NCBI GenBank assembly: GCA_046295175.1
Contig: JBKBNY010000001.1
Location: forward strand, 310,001-374,000
DNA from: JALOLV01 sp046295175
GTDB lineage: Bacteria; Bacteroidota; Bacteroidia; Cytophagales; Spirosomataceae
Length of the DNA stretch: 64,000 bases
Reading direction: 5' to 3'
This document shows, piece after piece, positions 15,868 through 24,494 of the stretch (position 1 is the stretch's first letter; each line of letters starts with the position of its first letter). A program made the position numbers and the translations under genes. Below the pieces are notes generated by a model. That model ran no database searches. It was given only the letters and a program-made list of their open reading frames with translations, and was not told the DNA's origin.

Positions 15868-18192
15868 ATGAAAAAATTAACACTATTGCTGCTGATAACC
15901 TTTTCTGCAATAAATAGTTTTTCTCAAATTACTATCAATTTCCCTACTGCGAGGGCTACTTTTCAGCGAGACAAAACCAACTCTGCCGACATTTATATTA
16001 CCGGAAATATCGGAAAGATTGCCGACCGAATCGAAGCAAGGCTTTTGCCAATGACTGCTGGTCAAGGTACGGCCACTGCTTGGACGGTCATACAGTCGAA
16101 TCCGTCTTCGGGAGTCTATTCGGGCAAACTAAAAGGCACGGGTGGCTGGTACCGACTCGAAGTAAGAGCCATCAGTAAAGAACAAGTTATAGAAAGTACC
16201 GCAACCGACCGTATCGGTATCGGTGAGGTTTTTGTTGTAGCTGGGCAATCAAATGCTCGTGGACGTCGAAATTATGGCGAAAGAAAAGCAAACGACGACC
16301 GTGTCAATACGATAGAGTTTTACAATATCAATGCTCAATCAGAGCTACCATTTGGCTTTACATTTACACATTTAGAAAAAGAAACTTATATTTCGCCTTT
16401 TGGTGAGAGTTCGTGGTGTTGGGGCGAATTAGGCGATTTACTCACGGCTCGCCTCAATGTACCAGTTATGTTTTTTAATGCTGCTTGGGAAGGCTCAACC
16501 ATCACCAATTGGCGTGAAAGTGCCGAAGGATTAACAACCGTCAATTTGGATGGTTCGGGTAATTTTCCGAAAGGATTTCCGTACTTAAATCTAAAAAATG
16601 TACTTAATCAATACATATCAGTTTTAGGGATTCGAGCCATACTGTGGCATCAAGGAGAAACCGATACAAGTCCAAGTAAAACAACCGAAGCTGTTTATGC
16701 GGCTAATCTCCAAAAACTTATAGAATTGAGCCGCCAACACGCAGGTAAAAACATTAGCTGGATGGTTTCTAAGGTGTCTTTCACGTATCCTGGAATCACT
16801 TCTTCGGCTATCATAAATGCTCAAACCAAAGTAATCAACACACCACAACTTAACGTTTTTGAAGGACCATCAACCGATGGTATTGATGCTCGCTTAGATG
16901 GAATCCACTTTGCCAATATCACCACCGACTGGGCTGGTCTTACACAATTGGCAAGGGCTTGGAACATCCGTATGGATGATAATTTCTTCAATAATTCGAC
17001 TCCGTACACAGGCTCAGCTTTAGTACCTATACAAGCCAAGTGTGGGCCAAACAATAATATAACTATCTCAACATCAAGCAATTACCAATCTTATAGGTGG
17101 AGCAACGGTGCTACCTCTAAAGATATATCTGTCAATTCTGGGAATTTCTCAGCATTACTAAGAGATGCAACGGGCAACTACGCATTAAGTACCACTATCA
17201 ATACCAACTTCTTGGCCTTAGAGGCATCCCCTACGATTTTTGCCAAAAGTGCCACATCATTTTGCCAAGGTAATGGTGTCGAGCTAACCGCCAATACTGA
17301 TTTACAACGAGTACGATGGAGTACTGGCGATACCACAAAAACTATCACTATCAAAACTCAAGGTAGTTACACCGTTAGCGGAGTCAATCAACAGGGTTGT
17401 GCAACTGTTGCATCAAATGCTATCTCGACCGTTGTTTTTCCATTACCAGTACAACCCGCCATTATTTATGGAGGTCAGTCAAGTGCCTGCGAAGGAGATA
17501 ACATTACACTCGCATCTTCGATTTCGGTTTATAAATCGTTTTGGGATAGCCCCAATAAAGACAGTACACAGTTAATTGTGTTATCGAAGGCCGGAGAGTA
17601 CAATAATTTGAGAGTACGAATCAGAGATAATAACGGGTGTTTTTCTCCGTATTCTGAACCAGTCTCAATCTCAATCAAGCCTCGACCAGCAACGCCAGAG
17701 ATTGTCCAAATCGGGACATTCACCCTTCAAGCTAAATCGAGCGATTTGCAACCATCTGATACATTTGAATGGAAACGTGATGCTTTTGTTCAACCACAAA
17801 GAGGACAAAACATAAAAACTTCGCAGCAAGGATTCTTCAGTGTGGTTATCAGCCGTTTTTATGCGTTACCCAATAACCAAAGTCTTACTTGCCGTTCGCA
17901 ACCATCTGGTGTCGTTTCGTTTATTCCAGACCCTGCGTTTCCGATGCTGAGTGTGTATCCAAATCCGAGTATTGATGGTAAGCTATACCTCGAAGCCAAA
18001 GAAAATGTCGGTGATATGTACGTAGAAATATTTACGCCATTAGGCAAAAGAATTGGAACATATTCGCTTCCAGACTTTAGCCAGAGGCAAATACTTGACT
18101 TATCACTGATGCCCGCAGGAGAATACTTATTGAAGTTTGTGAGTAATTCGGTATTCGAGGCTCCTAAAACACTCAAAGTCAGAATAAAATAG
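15868..18192 (+). CDS. Secreted SGNH-type (sialate O-acetylesterase-like) protein with T9SS sorting domain
   Basis: A 774-residue protein from the ATG at 15868; the longer frame adds 8 residues before the signal peptide. Residues 1-20 are a signal peptide (ending SFSQ). Residues about 125-380 form an SGNH/GDSL-like hydrolase domain of the carbohydrate-esterase (SASA) type, with the nucleophile block VAGQSNARG, a central WHQGETD block and the late DGIHF motif for the catalytic Asp/His. A run of Ig-like or PKD-like segments follows, with repeated cysteines. The last about 80 residues (SVYPNPSIDGKLYL to KTLKVRIK) are a type A T9SS C-terminal sorting domain. Likely a cell-surface or secreted polysaccharide deacetylase; substrate unknown. 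Confidence 0.88.
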   Translation: MKKLTLLLLITFSAINSFSQITINFPTARATFQRDKTNSADIYITGNIGKIADRIEARLLPMTAGQGTATAWTVIQSNPSSGVYSGKLKGTGGWYRLEVRAISKEQVIESTATDRIGIGEVFVVAGQSNARGRRNYGERKANDDRVNTIEFYNINAQSELPFGFTFTHLEKETYISPFGESSWCWGELGDLLTARLNVPVMFFNAAWEGSTITNWRESAEGLTTVNLDGSGNFPKGFPYLNLKNVLNQYISVLGIRAILWHQGETDTSPSKTTEAVYAANLQKLIELSRQHAGKNISWMVSKVSFTYPGITSSAIINAQTKVINTPQLNVFEGPSTDGIDARLDGIHFANITTDWAGLTQLARAWNIRMDDNFFNNSTPYTGSALVPIQAKCGPNNNITISTSSNYQSYRWSNGATSKDISVNSGNFSALLRDATGNYALSTTINTNFLALEASPTIFAKSATSFCQGNGVELTANTDLQRVRWSTGDTTKTITIKTQGSYTVSGVNQQGCATVASNAISTVVFPLPVQPAIIYGGQSSACEGDNITLASSISVYKSFWDSPNKDSTQLIVLSKAGEYNNLRVRIRDNNGCFSPYSEPVSISIKPRPATPEIVQIGTFTLQAKSSDLQPSDTFEWKRDAFVQPQRGQNIKTSQQGFFSVVISRFYALPNNQSLTCRSQPSGVVSFIPDPAFPMLSVYPNPSIDGKLYLEAKENVGDMYVEIFTPLGKRIGTYSLPDFSQRQILDLSLMPAGEYLLKFVSNSVFEAPKTLKVRIK

Positions 18193-18203
18193 AATATTTG
18201 TAG

Positions 18204-18222
18204 GGGCGAATAGCATTCGCCC
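18204..18222. terminator. Hairpin between convergent genes
   Basis: GGGCGAAT (18204-18211), loop AGC, ATTCGCCC (18215-18222): a perfect 8-bp stem between the esterase stop and the HNH gene stop. It probably ends transcription in both directions, and it also resembles dispersed intergenic palindromes. Confidence 0.6.
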
Positions 18223-18225
18223 AAA

Positions 18226-18732
18226 TCATCTATCTTTAATACCCAAATACGGAATCCAGTTCTCTTCGATAGAGCCTGAAAAATCTCTCAAAAACATAAT
18301 AAATGATGGCTTGAATGGCTTGCGGGGCAGAATCAGTCCTGCTTCTTCAGGAGTATTATCGCCTTTACGGGAGTTGCATCGGCGGCAGGCGGTTACGAGG
18401 TTATCCCAATTGGTTTTTCCGCCTTTAGATTTCGGGATTAGATGGTCAAGTGTGAGGTCTTCGCGGCTTCCACAGTAAACACATTTGTTATCATCCCGCC
18501 TAAAAACATTCTGCCTGCTCAGCATTACACCCTTGTATGGCACGTGCACGTACTTATGAAGCCGAATCACCGAGGGCATTGGATAAGTGGCATTGATGGT
18601 GTGCAATTGTGCCGTAGAAGATTCGGCCACCAAATCGGCTTTTTCGAGATAAACCAATAAAAAAGCTTTTGGAACTGTGCAAATACTCAAGGCACTGTAA
18701 TCAGAATTTAAGACTAAGACTTTCCTGCCCAT
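18226..18732 (-). CDS. HNH endonuclease family protein
   Basis: 168 residues. The C-terminal half carries a zinc-finger-type HNH nuclease fold: CVYC at about residue 85, DHLIPKSKGG with the HNH His, NLVTACRRCN with the Asn and the second Cys pair, then SRKGD. The N-terminal half begins with the widespread family start VLVLNSDYSALSI. Proteins of this exact architecture are common single genes in Bacteroidota and have no established role. Catalytic residues look intact. It is monocistronic and convergent with the esterase gene. Confidence 0.9.
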   Translation of the reverse strand: MGRKVLVLNSDYSALSICTVPKAFLLVYLEKADLVAESSTAQLHTINATYPMPSVIRLHKYVHVPYKGVMLSRQNVFRRDDNKCVYCGSREDLTLDHLIPKSKGGKTNWDNLVTACRRCNSRKGDNTPEEAGLILPRKPFKPSFIMFLRDFSGSIEENWIPYLGIKDR

Positions 18733-18872
18733 AATGTCGTTCTGAGTTAAGATTATTTGCTAAGCAATATACAATAAAAAAATCAGAATTCCACGCAAGA
18801 CATCGTAAAGAAAAAATTAAAAAATATTGGTTATCAATACTTCCGTTATTTTTTAGCCTTAAATCCCGAGAA

Positions 18873-19328
18873 TCAATACTCGCTTCGTTGACGTTCTCGC
18901 ATCACGTCTTTCTCTTTGATGGAGTCGCGTTTGTCGTATAGTTTTTTACCTTTGGCAAGGGCAATATCTATTTTTATGAACCCGCCTTCGTTGATATACA
19001 ATCGTGTCGGAATAATCGTAAGGCCTTTATCCGTCAGTTTGTTTTCTAATTTACGGAGTTCTTTTCGCTTCAAAAGCAGTTTTCTATCTCGTAGCGGTTC
19101 GTGGTTTAGGTAGGTGCCATGTTCGTATTTTGAGATATTAAGATTCTTCAAAATCAATTCACCATCCTGAAAAAAACAGTAAGCATCGCCCATGTTAAAT
19201 TTATTCATCCTGATAGACTTCACCTCTGTACCCGTCAGCACAACTCCAGCCGTGTATTTTTCGAGGAAGAAAAATTCAAAGCCCGCTTTTTTGTTTGTTA
19301 CATCTATATTTTTCTGAAACTTCGTCAT
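18873..19328 (-). CDS. smpB: SsrA-binding protein
   Basis: A 151-residue RNA-binding partner of tmRNA in ribosome rescue. SmpB signatures are present: NKKAGFEFF, EKYTAGVVLTGTEVKSIR, the LLLKRKELRKL block, and KGLTIIPTRLYINEGGFIKIDIALAKGKKLYDKR, with the basic C-terminal tail (DSIKEKDVMRERQRSEY). Length is typical. No tmRNA gene was recognised in the window. The candidate small RNA upstream (19534-19672) lacks a tRNA-like domain. Confidence 0.96.
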   Translation of the reverse strand: MTKFQKNIDVTNKKAGFEFFFLEKYTAGVVLTGTEVKSIRMNKFNMGDAYCFFQDGELILKNLNISKYEHGTYLNHEPLRDRKLLLKRKELRKLENKLTDKGLTIIPTRLYINEGGFIKIDIALAKGKKLYDKRDSIKEKDVMRERQRSEY

Positions 19329-19337
19329 TGTTTTGTA

Positions 19338-19358
19338 AAACGACTTTTCAAGTCGTTT
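19338..19358. repeat. Short palindrome upstream of smpB
   Basis: AAACGACTT, loop TTC, AAGTCGTTT: a perfect 9-bp stem just before the smpB start. It has the same form as the hairpin at 34232-34256 (TCGAACGATTT-TTC-AAATCGTTCGA), including the TTC loop. Confidence 0.6.
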
Positions 19359-19533
19359 AGATATTTAATTTAGGTTAAAAACACACCTAAGTACTCGTTT
19401 ATAAATAGCTTACGTTATTTGTCAATTGCTAAATATTACAAAATAGCTGATAGTCAAGCATTTATGAACTTCGATTAACAATTAACTATTTTTGATTAAC
19501 CACTTAATAATAAATTAATCCACAAAGATACAC

Positions 19534-19570
19534 AAAAAAAATCCCTGTCTCAATGATAGAAACAGGGATT
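19534..19570 (-). terminator. Terminator of the candidate small RNA
   Basis: ATCCCTGT (19541-19548) pairs with ACAGGGAT (19562-19569). The minus strand continues into TTTTTTTT. Confidence 0.8.
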
Positions 19571-19672
19571 CCGACTTACGTGCTTTCCTAATAATCCATG
19601 TATAAGCTCTTTAAGCTCTTTTCTTGGATTAGAGTATTTTATCTTTAATATTTTTGTTCTCTTCTCACTTCA
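19534..19672 (-). ncRNA. Candidate small RNA (about 138 nt), family unassigned
   Basis: The minus strand shows a complete transcription unit without an ORF. The -7 box TATTTTTG lies at 19685-19678, and the predicted start is near 19672. An internal stem TAATCCA/TGGATTA encloses two AGAGCTT motifs. A strong intrinsic terminator (AATCCCTGT with ACAGGGATT, 19541-19570) is followed by a run of eight Ts. It lacks the T-arm and CCA of tmRNA and the GGAA-tetraloop signature expected for SRP RNA. It could be a 6S-like or lineage-specific sRNA; no assignment is made. Confidence 0.6.
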
Positions 19673-19677
19673 AGGTA

Positions 19678-19685
19678 CAAAAATA
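19678..19685 (-). promoter_or_regulatory. -7 box of the candidate small RNA
   Basis: TATTTTTG on the minus strand, a TAnnTTTG match. No good TTG lies at the expected -33 position. Confidence 0.5.
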
Positions 19686-19689
19686 ATTG

Positions 19690-20129
19690 TTTTCTTAAAA
19701 ATGCCTAATATTTTTTAAAAGTATAATTTTATTGATTCCCATTTTCCTCGTTCTAACTTCGCAATTTACTACCGCAGAATCACTTTTGTATTAACTAAAA
19801 CTGTGCCAAAAAACTCGCTCAAAATTATCAAAAGGATATATTTTTTCATAAATCACTGATATTCAGCAAATTAAAAACATATTTTTTTTAGGAAGTAAAA
19901 ATTTTTAAAAAATTTATCCAGTGGTAGCAAAAATTCACCTTCTATTTTGGAAATCTGCTCGCTAATGTCTAACTTCGATTGGTATTGAAACTTTTGTCTC
20001 GATGATTTAGTTTTAAATATCTAAGTGCAAAGGTATAGATTGATATTGTAAGTACCGATTATCAGTTACTCTCTCAATATCGTCAACTACCGACAAGTAT
20101 CATAATTTATATAAAACAAAGTATTAGAT
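19690..20129. other. AT-rich intergenic stretch upstream of hflX
   Basis: No convincing gene was seen. A minus-strand TACCTTTG at 20035-20028 is a perfect -7 box pointing away from hflX and could feed a second antisense or leader transcript. A 26-codon minus-strand ORF (19769-19849, MKKYILLIILSEFFGT...) looks like the start of a signal peptide and may be a relic. No classical promoter is evident for hflX: the only TAnnTTTG (20125-20132) overlaps its TTG start codon. Confidence 0.5.
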
Positions 20130-21374
20130 TTGCTTAATTCACCGTTATTCTCGACAGCAAAAAGACAAGAAACAGCCATCTTGGTGGCATTGATTACTCA
20201 AAAACAAAACGCCGAAAAAACTTACGAATATCTCGACGAATTGGCTTTCTTGGCCTCAACTTCAGGCGTAAAAACCATTAAAACATTTGTACAAAGATTA
20301 GAACGCCCCGACCAGCGAACTTTTGTGGGTAAGGGTAAACTCGAAGAAATCGAAATTTGGCTCAAGGATAACCCAGTCGATACCATTATCTTTGATGATG
20401 ACCTCACGCCTTCGCAAGTACGAAACCTTGAGGCGGCTTTCAACGAAATCAAGATTCTTGACCGTAGCCTTTTGATTCTCAATATTTTCTCGCAAAGAGC
20501 CCAAACCGACCAAGCCAAACGTCAGGTAGAATTGGCTCAGTATCAATACCTTTTGCCAAGACTTACCAGAATGTGGAGCCACTTGAGCCGCCAAAAAGGG
20601 GGTATCGGGATGCGTGGTCCGGGTGAGAAAGAGCTTGAAACTGATAAACGTATCGTGCAAGACCGCATTGCGTTTCTGAAAGATAAATTAGAGAAGATTG
20701 ATAAACAAAGTATGACTCGCCGCAAAGAACGCAGCCGTTTGGTGCGTGTGGCTTTGGTGGGTTATACCAACGTGGGCAAATCTACCCTGATGCGACGCAT
20801 GGCAAAAGCCGATGTATTTGCCGAAAACAAACTTTTTGCAACGGTCGATTCGACTGTTCGTAAGGTAGTTTTAGGAAATATCCCGTTCCTTTTGACCGAT
20901 ACCGTCGGATTCATCCGCAAATTGCCAACTACGCTTATCGAATCTTTTAAATCGACTTTGGATGAAATCCGTGAAGCTGATATTCTACTACATGTAGTTG
21001 ATATTTCTCACCCTTCGTTTGAAGAGCAGGTCGAGGTTGTCAATACAACATTAGCCGAAATCGGAGCATCCGACAAACCAATGGTTTTGGTATTCAATAA
21101 ATTGGATTTGTACAAACCAGAGGCCGAAGAAACTACTGATTTTGAGGAGGTTGTAGAAGTAGATATTCAGAAAAACCTCGAAAACTTAAAGAAAAGCTAT
21201 TTGACCAAAAATACAGAAAATGTGGTATTTATCTCGGCTGAGAAAAAAGAGAATATCGATGAATTAAGAGATATTCTTTTAGATAAAATTCGCCAAAGAC
21301 ACTTCCAGATTTATCCGAATTGGGATGCTACCAAAAACCCAATGATTGATTGGCAGATTGAGTCTTATGCCTAA
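20130..21374 (+). CDS. hflX: Ribosome-associated GTPase HflX
   Basis: A 414-residue GTPase that binds and splits stalled or hibernating ribosomes. The N-terminal HflX domain has the GMRGPGEKELETDKR signature (about 170-184). The G domain shows G1 GYTNVGKST (about 211-219), G3 DTVGFIRKLP, and G4 NKLD. No in-frame ATG precedes the core domain. TTG at 20130 is chosen because it keeps the first beta strand (AILVALIT). Transcription ends at the inverted repeat just downstream. Confidence 0.94.
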   Translation: MLNSPLFSTAKRQETAILVALITQKQNAEKTYEYLDELAFLASTSGVKTIKTFVQRLERPDQRTFVGKGKLEEIEIWLKDNPVDTIIFDDDLTPSQVRNLEAAFNEIKILDRSLLILNIFSQRAQTDQAKRQVELAQYQYLLPRLTRMWSHLSRQKGGIGMRGPGEKELETDKRIVQDRIAFLKDKLEKIDKQSMTRRKERSRLVRVALVGYTNVGKSTLMRRMAKADVFAENKLFATVDSTVRKVVLGNIPFLLTDTVGFIRKLPTTLIESFKSTLDEIREADILLHVVDISHPSFEEQVEVVNTTLAEIGASDKPMVLVFNKLDLYKPEAEETTDFEEVVEVDIQKNLENLKKSYLTKNTENVVFISAEKKENIDELRDILLDKIRQRHFQIYPNWDATKNPMIDWQIESYA

Positions 21375-21379
21375 TTGAG

Positions 21380-21422
21380 AATATTCTCTATCGAAGATTT
21401 AAAACTTTCGATAGAGAATATT
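21380..21422. terminator. Bidirectional terminator after hflX
   Basis: AATATTCTCTATCGAAG (21380-21396) pairs with CTTTCGATAGAGAATATT (21405-21422), giving a stem of about 17 bp between convergent genes, followed by T-rich DNA. Confidence 0.85.
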
Positions 21423-21428
21423 TTATCA

Positions 21429-23036
21429 CTAAATAACTTTTGCATCAAAAGCCCCCGTCAAAATTTTTCCATTTCGCTTGATTTGTAGCCAAATTCGGTA
21501 ATTCCCCTCTTTCGGAAAGGCATACGGAAATGTCACTTCGCCTACATGATGCCCCGCATCGTGTTTCATATTCGGCATAAAAAATTGGTCTCTTTCGGTT
21601 TCGCTCATTTGACTAACCTTTGCCATGACAGCCTCAACACTATCTCGGAAAGCCTTCGCCGATTGTAGCTGTGGACGTCGGTTGGTTTCATCAATTCGTT
21701 TTTGCATCACCGAAACCGCCGTACTCGAAAACGTTCCGTTGGGGTGAAGATGAATGTAAACCGAACCATCATCTTTGAGAATAGCCGCGTGCCCCATCAT
21801 ACCCAGATAAGGCTGCAATTCGGCAGGCTTTCCGCTTGGGTCAATGATACTGAACTTTAAATTATTGACTTGCCCAGTCTTCAAAACATCATTGGGGTTA
21901 CGCTCCCAAACAATCGAAGAACCATCTTGCAAAAGAGTTTTCACCCCGGGTGTTCCACAAATTGTAATACTGGCATCTTGCAGCGTTGGCTTTGCTACTC
22001 CCAGCGGATTCGTAACTACATAGGTATCTTCGGTATCGGTTACCAAAGGATTAGAATTTAATGCCACAGGGTTCGGAATCTCGACTGTATCAGTAATCGT
22101 GTATTGAAGCCCATGATAACGCATAATATCGGCATAGACAAGGTATTTGCCAGCTGGTAAGTTAGGCAATGCCGCAACAAAATTGAGGGTATCTTTACGA
22201 TTGGGGTGCAAATGTGCAAAAGCATCCATCGTACCTTGACGCACTAAGAATAAGTGCATTAATTTTCCGTGGTCGGGAATGATATAACTCAATGAGCGAT
22301 TTTTAACCGAATTAGAATCTATCTGAAAATTCAGGATTCGTTGCCCATTTTGTACAACAACTTTTGAATTTGCCTTAAATGGCTGATAAAGATTGTATTG
22401 TTTGTAGTCGTCAGACCACGAATTCCACCAAAAATTACCAACGAATAATAATCCACCACAAAAAACAGCTCCAATACTTGAGCCAATGATGCGTCGTCGA
22501 GCGATTCTCTTGTTTTCATTTTCGCCGGGTTTTAGCAAACTATCACCAGTACTCGCTCCGATTATTGTAGTCATTAATCCAACCAAAACAACTGCCAAAG
22601 CGGCTAAAATCCAGCCCGTTGACATTGGCATCGAACGTTGAGCAGTCGAAACTGCCATGATTGGTATCAAGACTTGTCCTTGTCCACGGCCACCTTCAAT
22701 GTTTATCTGAACACTCGCTGCACCACTCGACATCAACCAAATTTTGCCTTCAAAGCGTCCTGATTCGCCCAAAATTGGGAGTAATTCATCCGAACGAGGC
22801 GAGCCTTCATCGCCTGACCAATAAAAAATAGGTTTTGCCGAAATCTTTCGAACATCGGTTCCATCAGTCAAAACAGTTATCTTGGCCGTTCCCGGAATCA
22901 CATCTGGGGGTTCTACATAAACTTGTATTTGATAATTACCCGCCTTGCCTTCATGCACAACACCTGCACTACCTATATGAGCAAAAGAATTGACCGATAC
23001 TCCGAGTATCAGAATCAATATTTTGATGAGTTTCAT
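21429..23036 (-). CDS. Membrane-anchored periplasmic protein with duplicated His motifs (possible metal handling)
   Basis: 535 residues. Residues 1-19 are a signal peptide ending SFAH, then a beta-rich domain to about 135. Two transmembrane helices follow (about 141-160 and 183-204), then a long extracytoplasmic part. That part contains two copies of a motif pair: M260-H261 followed by H275-L-H277-P, and M413-M414-G-H416 followed by H429-L-H431-P. A further HDAGHH cluster lies near the C terminus. Met/His clusters of this kind suggest copper or another soft metal (inference). No named family was recognised with confidence. It follows the polytopic membrane gene by 27 bp, so they are likely one operon. 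Confidence 0.75.
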   Translation of the reverse strand: MKLIKILILILGVSVNSFAHIGSAGVVHEGKAGNYQIQVYVEPPDVIPGTAKITVLTDGTDVRKISAKPIFYWSGDEGSPRSDELLPILGESGRFEGKIWLMSSGAASVQINIEGGRGQGQVLIPIMAVSTAQRSMPMSTGWILAALAVVLVGLMTTIIGASTGDSLLKPGENENKRIARRRIIGSSIGAVFCGGLLFVGNFWWNSWSDDYKQYNLYQPFKANSKVVVQNGQRILNFQIDSNSVKNRSLSYIIPDHGKLMHLFLVRQGTMDAFAHLHPNRKDTLNFVAALPNLPAGKYLVYADIMRYHGLQYTITDTVEIPNPVALNSNPLVTDTEDTYVVTNPLGVAKPTLQDASITICGTPGVKTLLQDGSSIVWERNPNDVLKTGQVNNLKFSIIDPSGKPAELQPYLGMMGHAAILKDDGSVYIHLHPNGTFSSTAVSVMQKRIDETNRRPQLQSAKAFRDSVEAVMAKVSQMSETERDQFFMPNMKHDAGHHVGEVTFPYAFPKEGNYRIWLQIKRNGKILTGAFDAKVI

Positions 23037-23063
23037 TCTTAGTTTAGTTTTTGAACGAATAGA

Positions 23064-24281
23064 TTATCTGACAACTTTTTGCATCCACTTACCCCACAAT
23101 AAGGCTATCCGGGTAGAAATGATGCCTAAAGCTAATGCAATGCCCAATTCTTTGGCCCAATTGGCTAAGCCCTTTGTACTCCATTCTCCAAATTTATAAA
23201 GGCCGTCCCAAGTAGGGTCGTTATCAAAGCTCCAATTATGGCTCCCAAAAAACCAGTTGCGTGCATAGACCGATTCGTGAATGAAATATCCCCAGTAATA
23301 ATTAAACACAAAAAACACAACCAAATAAGCCGTGGCCAAAACAACCGAAAGTAACCAATCATTCAGGTGAGCAAAACGGTTTCTGACTATGTCTAAAACC
23401 AATGCTGGAACCACCAAAACCAACGGAAAACCCATTGTCTGGTAGGTTGTGATTGGGTTATTGATAGGCCCCAAAAGTGGTTCGGCAGGAAACAAACGAA
23501 GGGTGGCGTTAATCAACCAAAAGAAAATCATGTAAGTGATTGCAATGTAGGTAGTTCCCCATTTCATTCTCGAAGCTCGCGGAGCAGATACCAACGCCAA
23601 AATCAATACAGAGCTTCCTATCTGATAAAAAAGACCTGTGTGCATATTCCATCGTCCTAAAAATTCAAACATGAATGTATATAGAGTTGTTAGTAAAAAG
23701 CCCGCCGTAAGGATGAACATCCATTTGAGCCTTGTTTCTCTCTTTTGATTTTGCTCGGCCGTGAGGGTACTTATGTAGTCTTTTCGATTAAGAATTGATA
23801 AAACCGATGTCATTGCCCCTAATTGTACCGACATGAGTCCCATCAAAAGCACTGTGTGAGGTGGCGAGAAAATCTGAACATCCAGACCGTAAGTATTATG
23901 CCACCAGTCATCGAACGGAGCCGATGTAATCGCCGCAAGACCTCCCCATATACAGAAAAGACCACCAAGCGAGCTGTAAAATACTCCCCAAAAATGTACC
24001 ATTCGACTTTTTTCAAAGTCATTACCCCAGAAAGAGGTTTTCAGAACCTGATAACCCGAAAAAATACCCGCCGTAGCTGCTCCGATGTAAACCACAACGT
24101 GCGGAGGAGAGAACAGCCCGTCGCGACCGATTGACATGTGCCAAGCAATATCCCATATAATGCCGAGGATTACGGCCATCGAACAAACGACACCAACGTA
24201 AACATAAATCGGAATGGATAACAAAAGTGAGCCGCTTGATGATGAAGTTTTTGAATGTGAATGATTTAAAGCTGTTTCCAT
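23064..24281 (-). CDS. Polytopic membrane protein with duplicated WH...D...FSPPH motif
   Basis: 405 residues from the ATG at 24281; the longer frame adds 9 residues before METALNHSHS. About nine or ten hydrophobic segments. A His-containing cytoplasmic start is followed by two equivalent motifs at helix ends: W47-H48 ... D54 ... F57-S-P-P-H61 and W127-H128 ... D134 ... F138-S-P-P-H142. The spacing is conserved within one residue, so the N-terminal half looks like an internal duplication forming paired metal or proton sites. No assigned function. It is the first gene of the pair with the HLHP protein at 21429-23036. Confidence 0.75.
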   Translation of the reverse strand: METALNHSHSKTSSSSGSLLLSIPIYVYVGVVCSMAVILGIIWDIAWHMSIGRDGLFSPPHVVVYIGAATAGIFSGYQVLKTSFWGNDFEKSRMVHFWGVFYSSLGGLFCIWGGLAAITSAPFDDWWHNTYGLDVQIFSPPHTVLLMGLMSVQLGAMTSVLSILNRKDYISTLTAEQNQKRETRLKWMFILTAGFLLTTLYTFMFEFLGRWNMHTGLFYQIGSSVLILALVSAPRASRMKWGTTYIAITYMIFFWLINATLRLFPAEPLLGPINNPITTYQTMGFPLVLVVPALVLDIVRNRFAHLNDWLLSVVLATAYLVVFFVFNYYWGYFIHESVYARNWFFGSHNWSFDNDPTWDGLYKFGEWSTKGLANWAKELGIALALGIISTRIALLWGKWMQKVVR

Positions 24282-24466
24282 AAGTCTATGCTTAAAAAAG
24301 CATTTCAAGGTTGATTTTTTCTATGACAGTTGATGCTAATAAATCCCCTATGGTTGCACCAACCAAATTTTAAGTTATAAATATATCGAAATTTTAACGA
24401 CTTCAATACATCTTATTTATAGAGTAATTCAGCAAGTTTCAGATTTCGCACAAAAGTTTTAGTCTC

Positions 24467-24474
24467 TACATTTG
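24467..24474 (+). promoter_or_regulatory. -7 box of the ada-like gene
   Basis: TACATTTG (24467-24474), 20 nt before the ATG at 24495. No clear TTG lies upstream. Confidence 0.5.
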
Positions 24475-24494
24475 TATTATAAATCAAATGCAAA

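Noticed and set aside
19534..19672. Candidate small RNA as tmRNA, suggested by nearby smpB
   Set aside because: It is too short and lacks a T-arm, an acceptor end and a tag ORF.
19769..19849. 26-codon minus-strand ORF starting MKKYILLIILSEFF
   Set aside because: It looks like a signal peptide start but ends at once, with no following domain in any frame. It may be a relic; not called a gene.
20125..20132. TAGATTTG as the hflX promoter
   Set aside because: It overlaps the only plausible start codon (TTG 20130), so transcription from it would miss the start.
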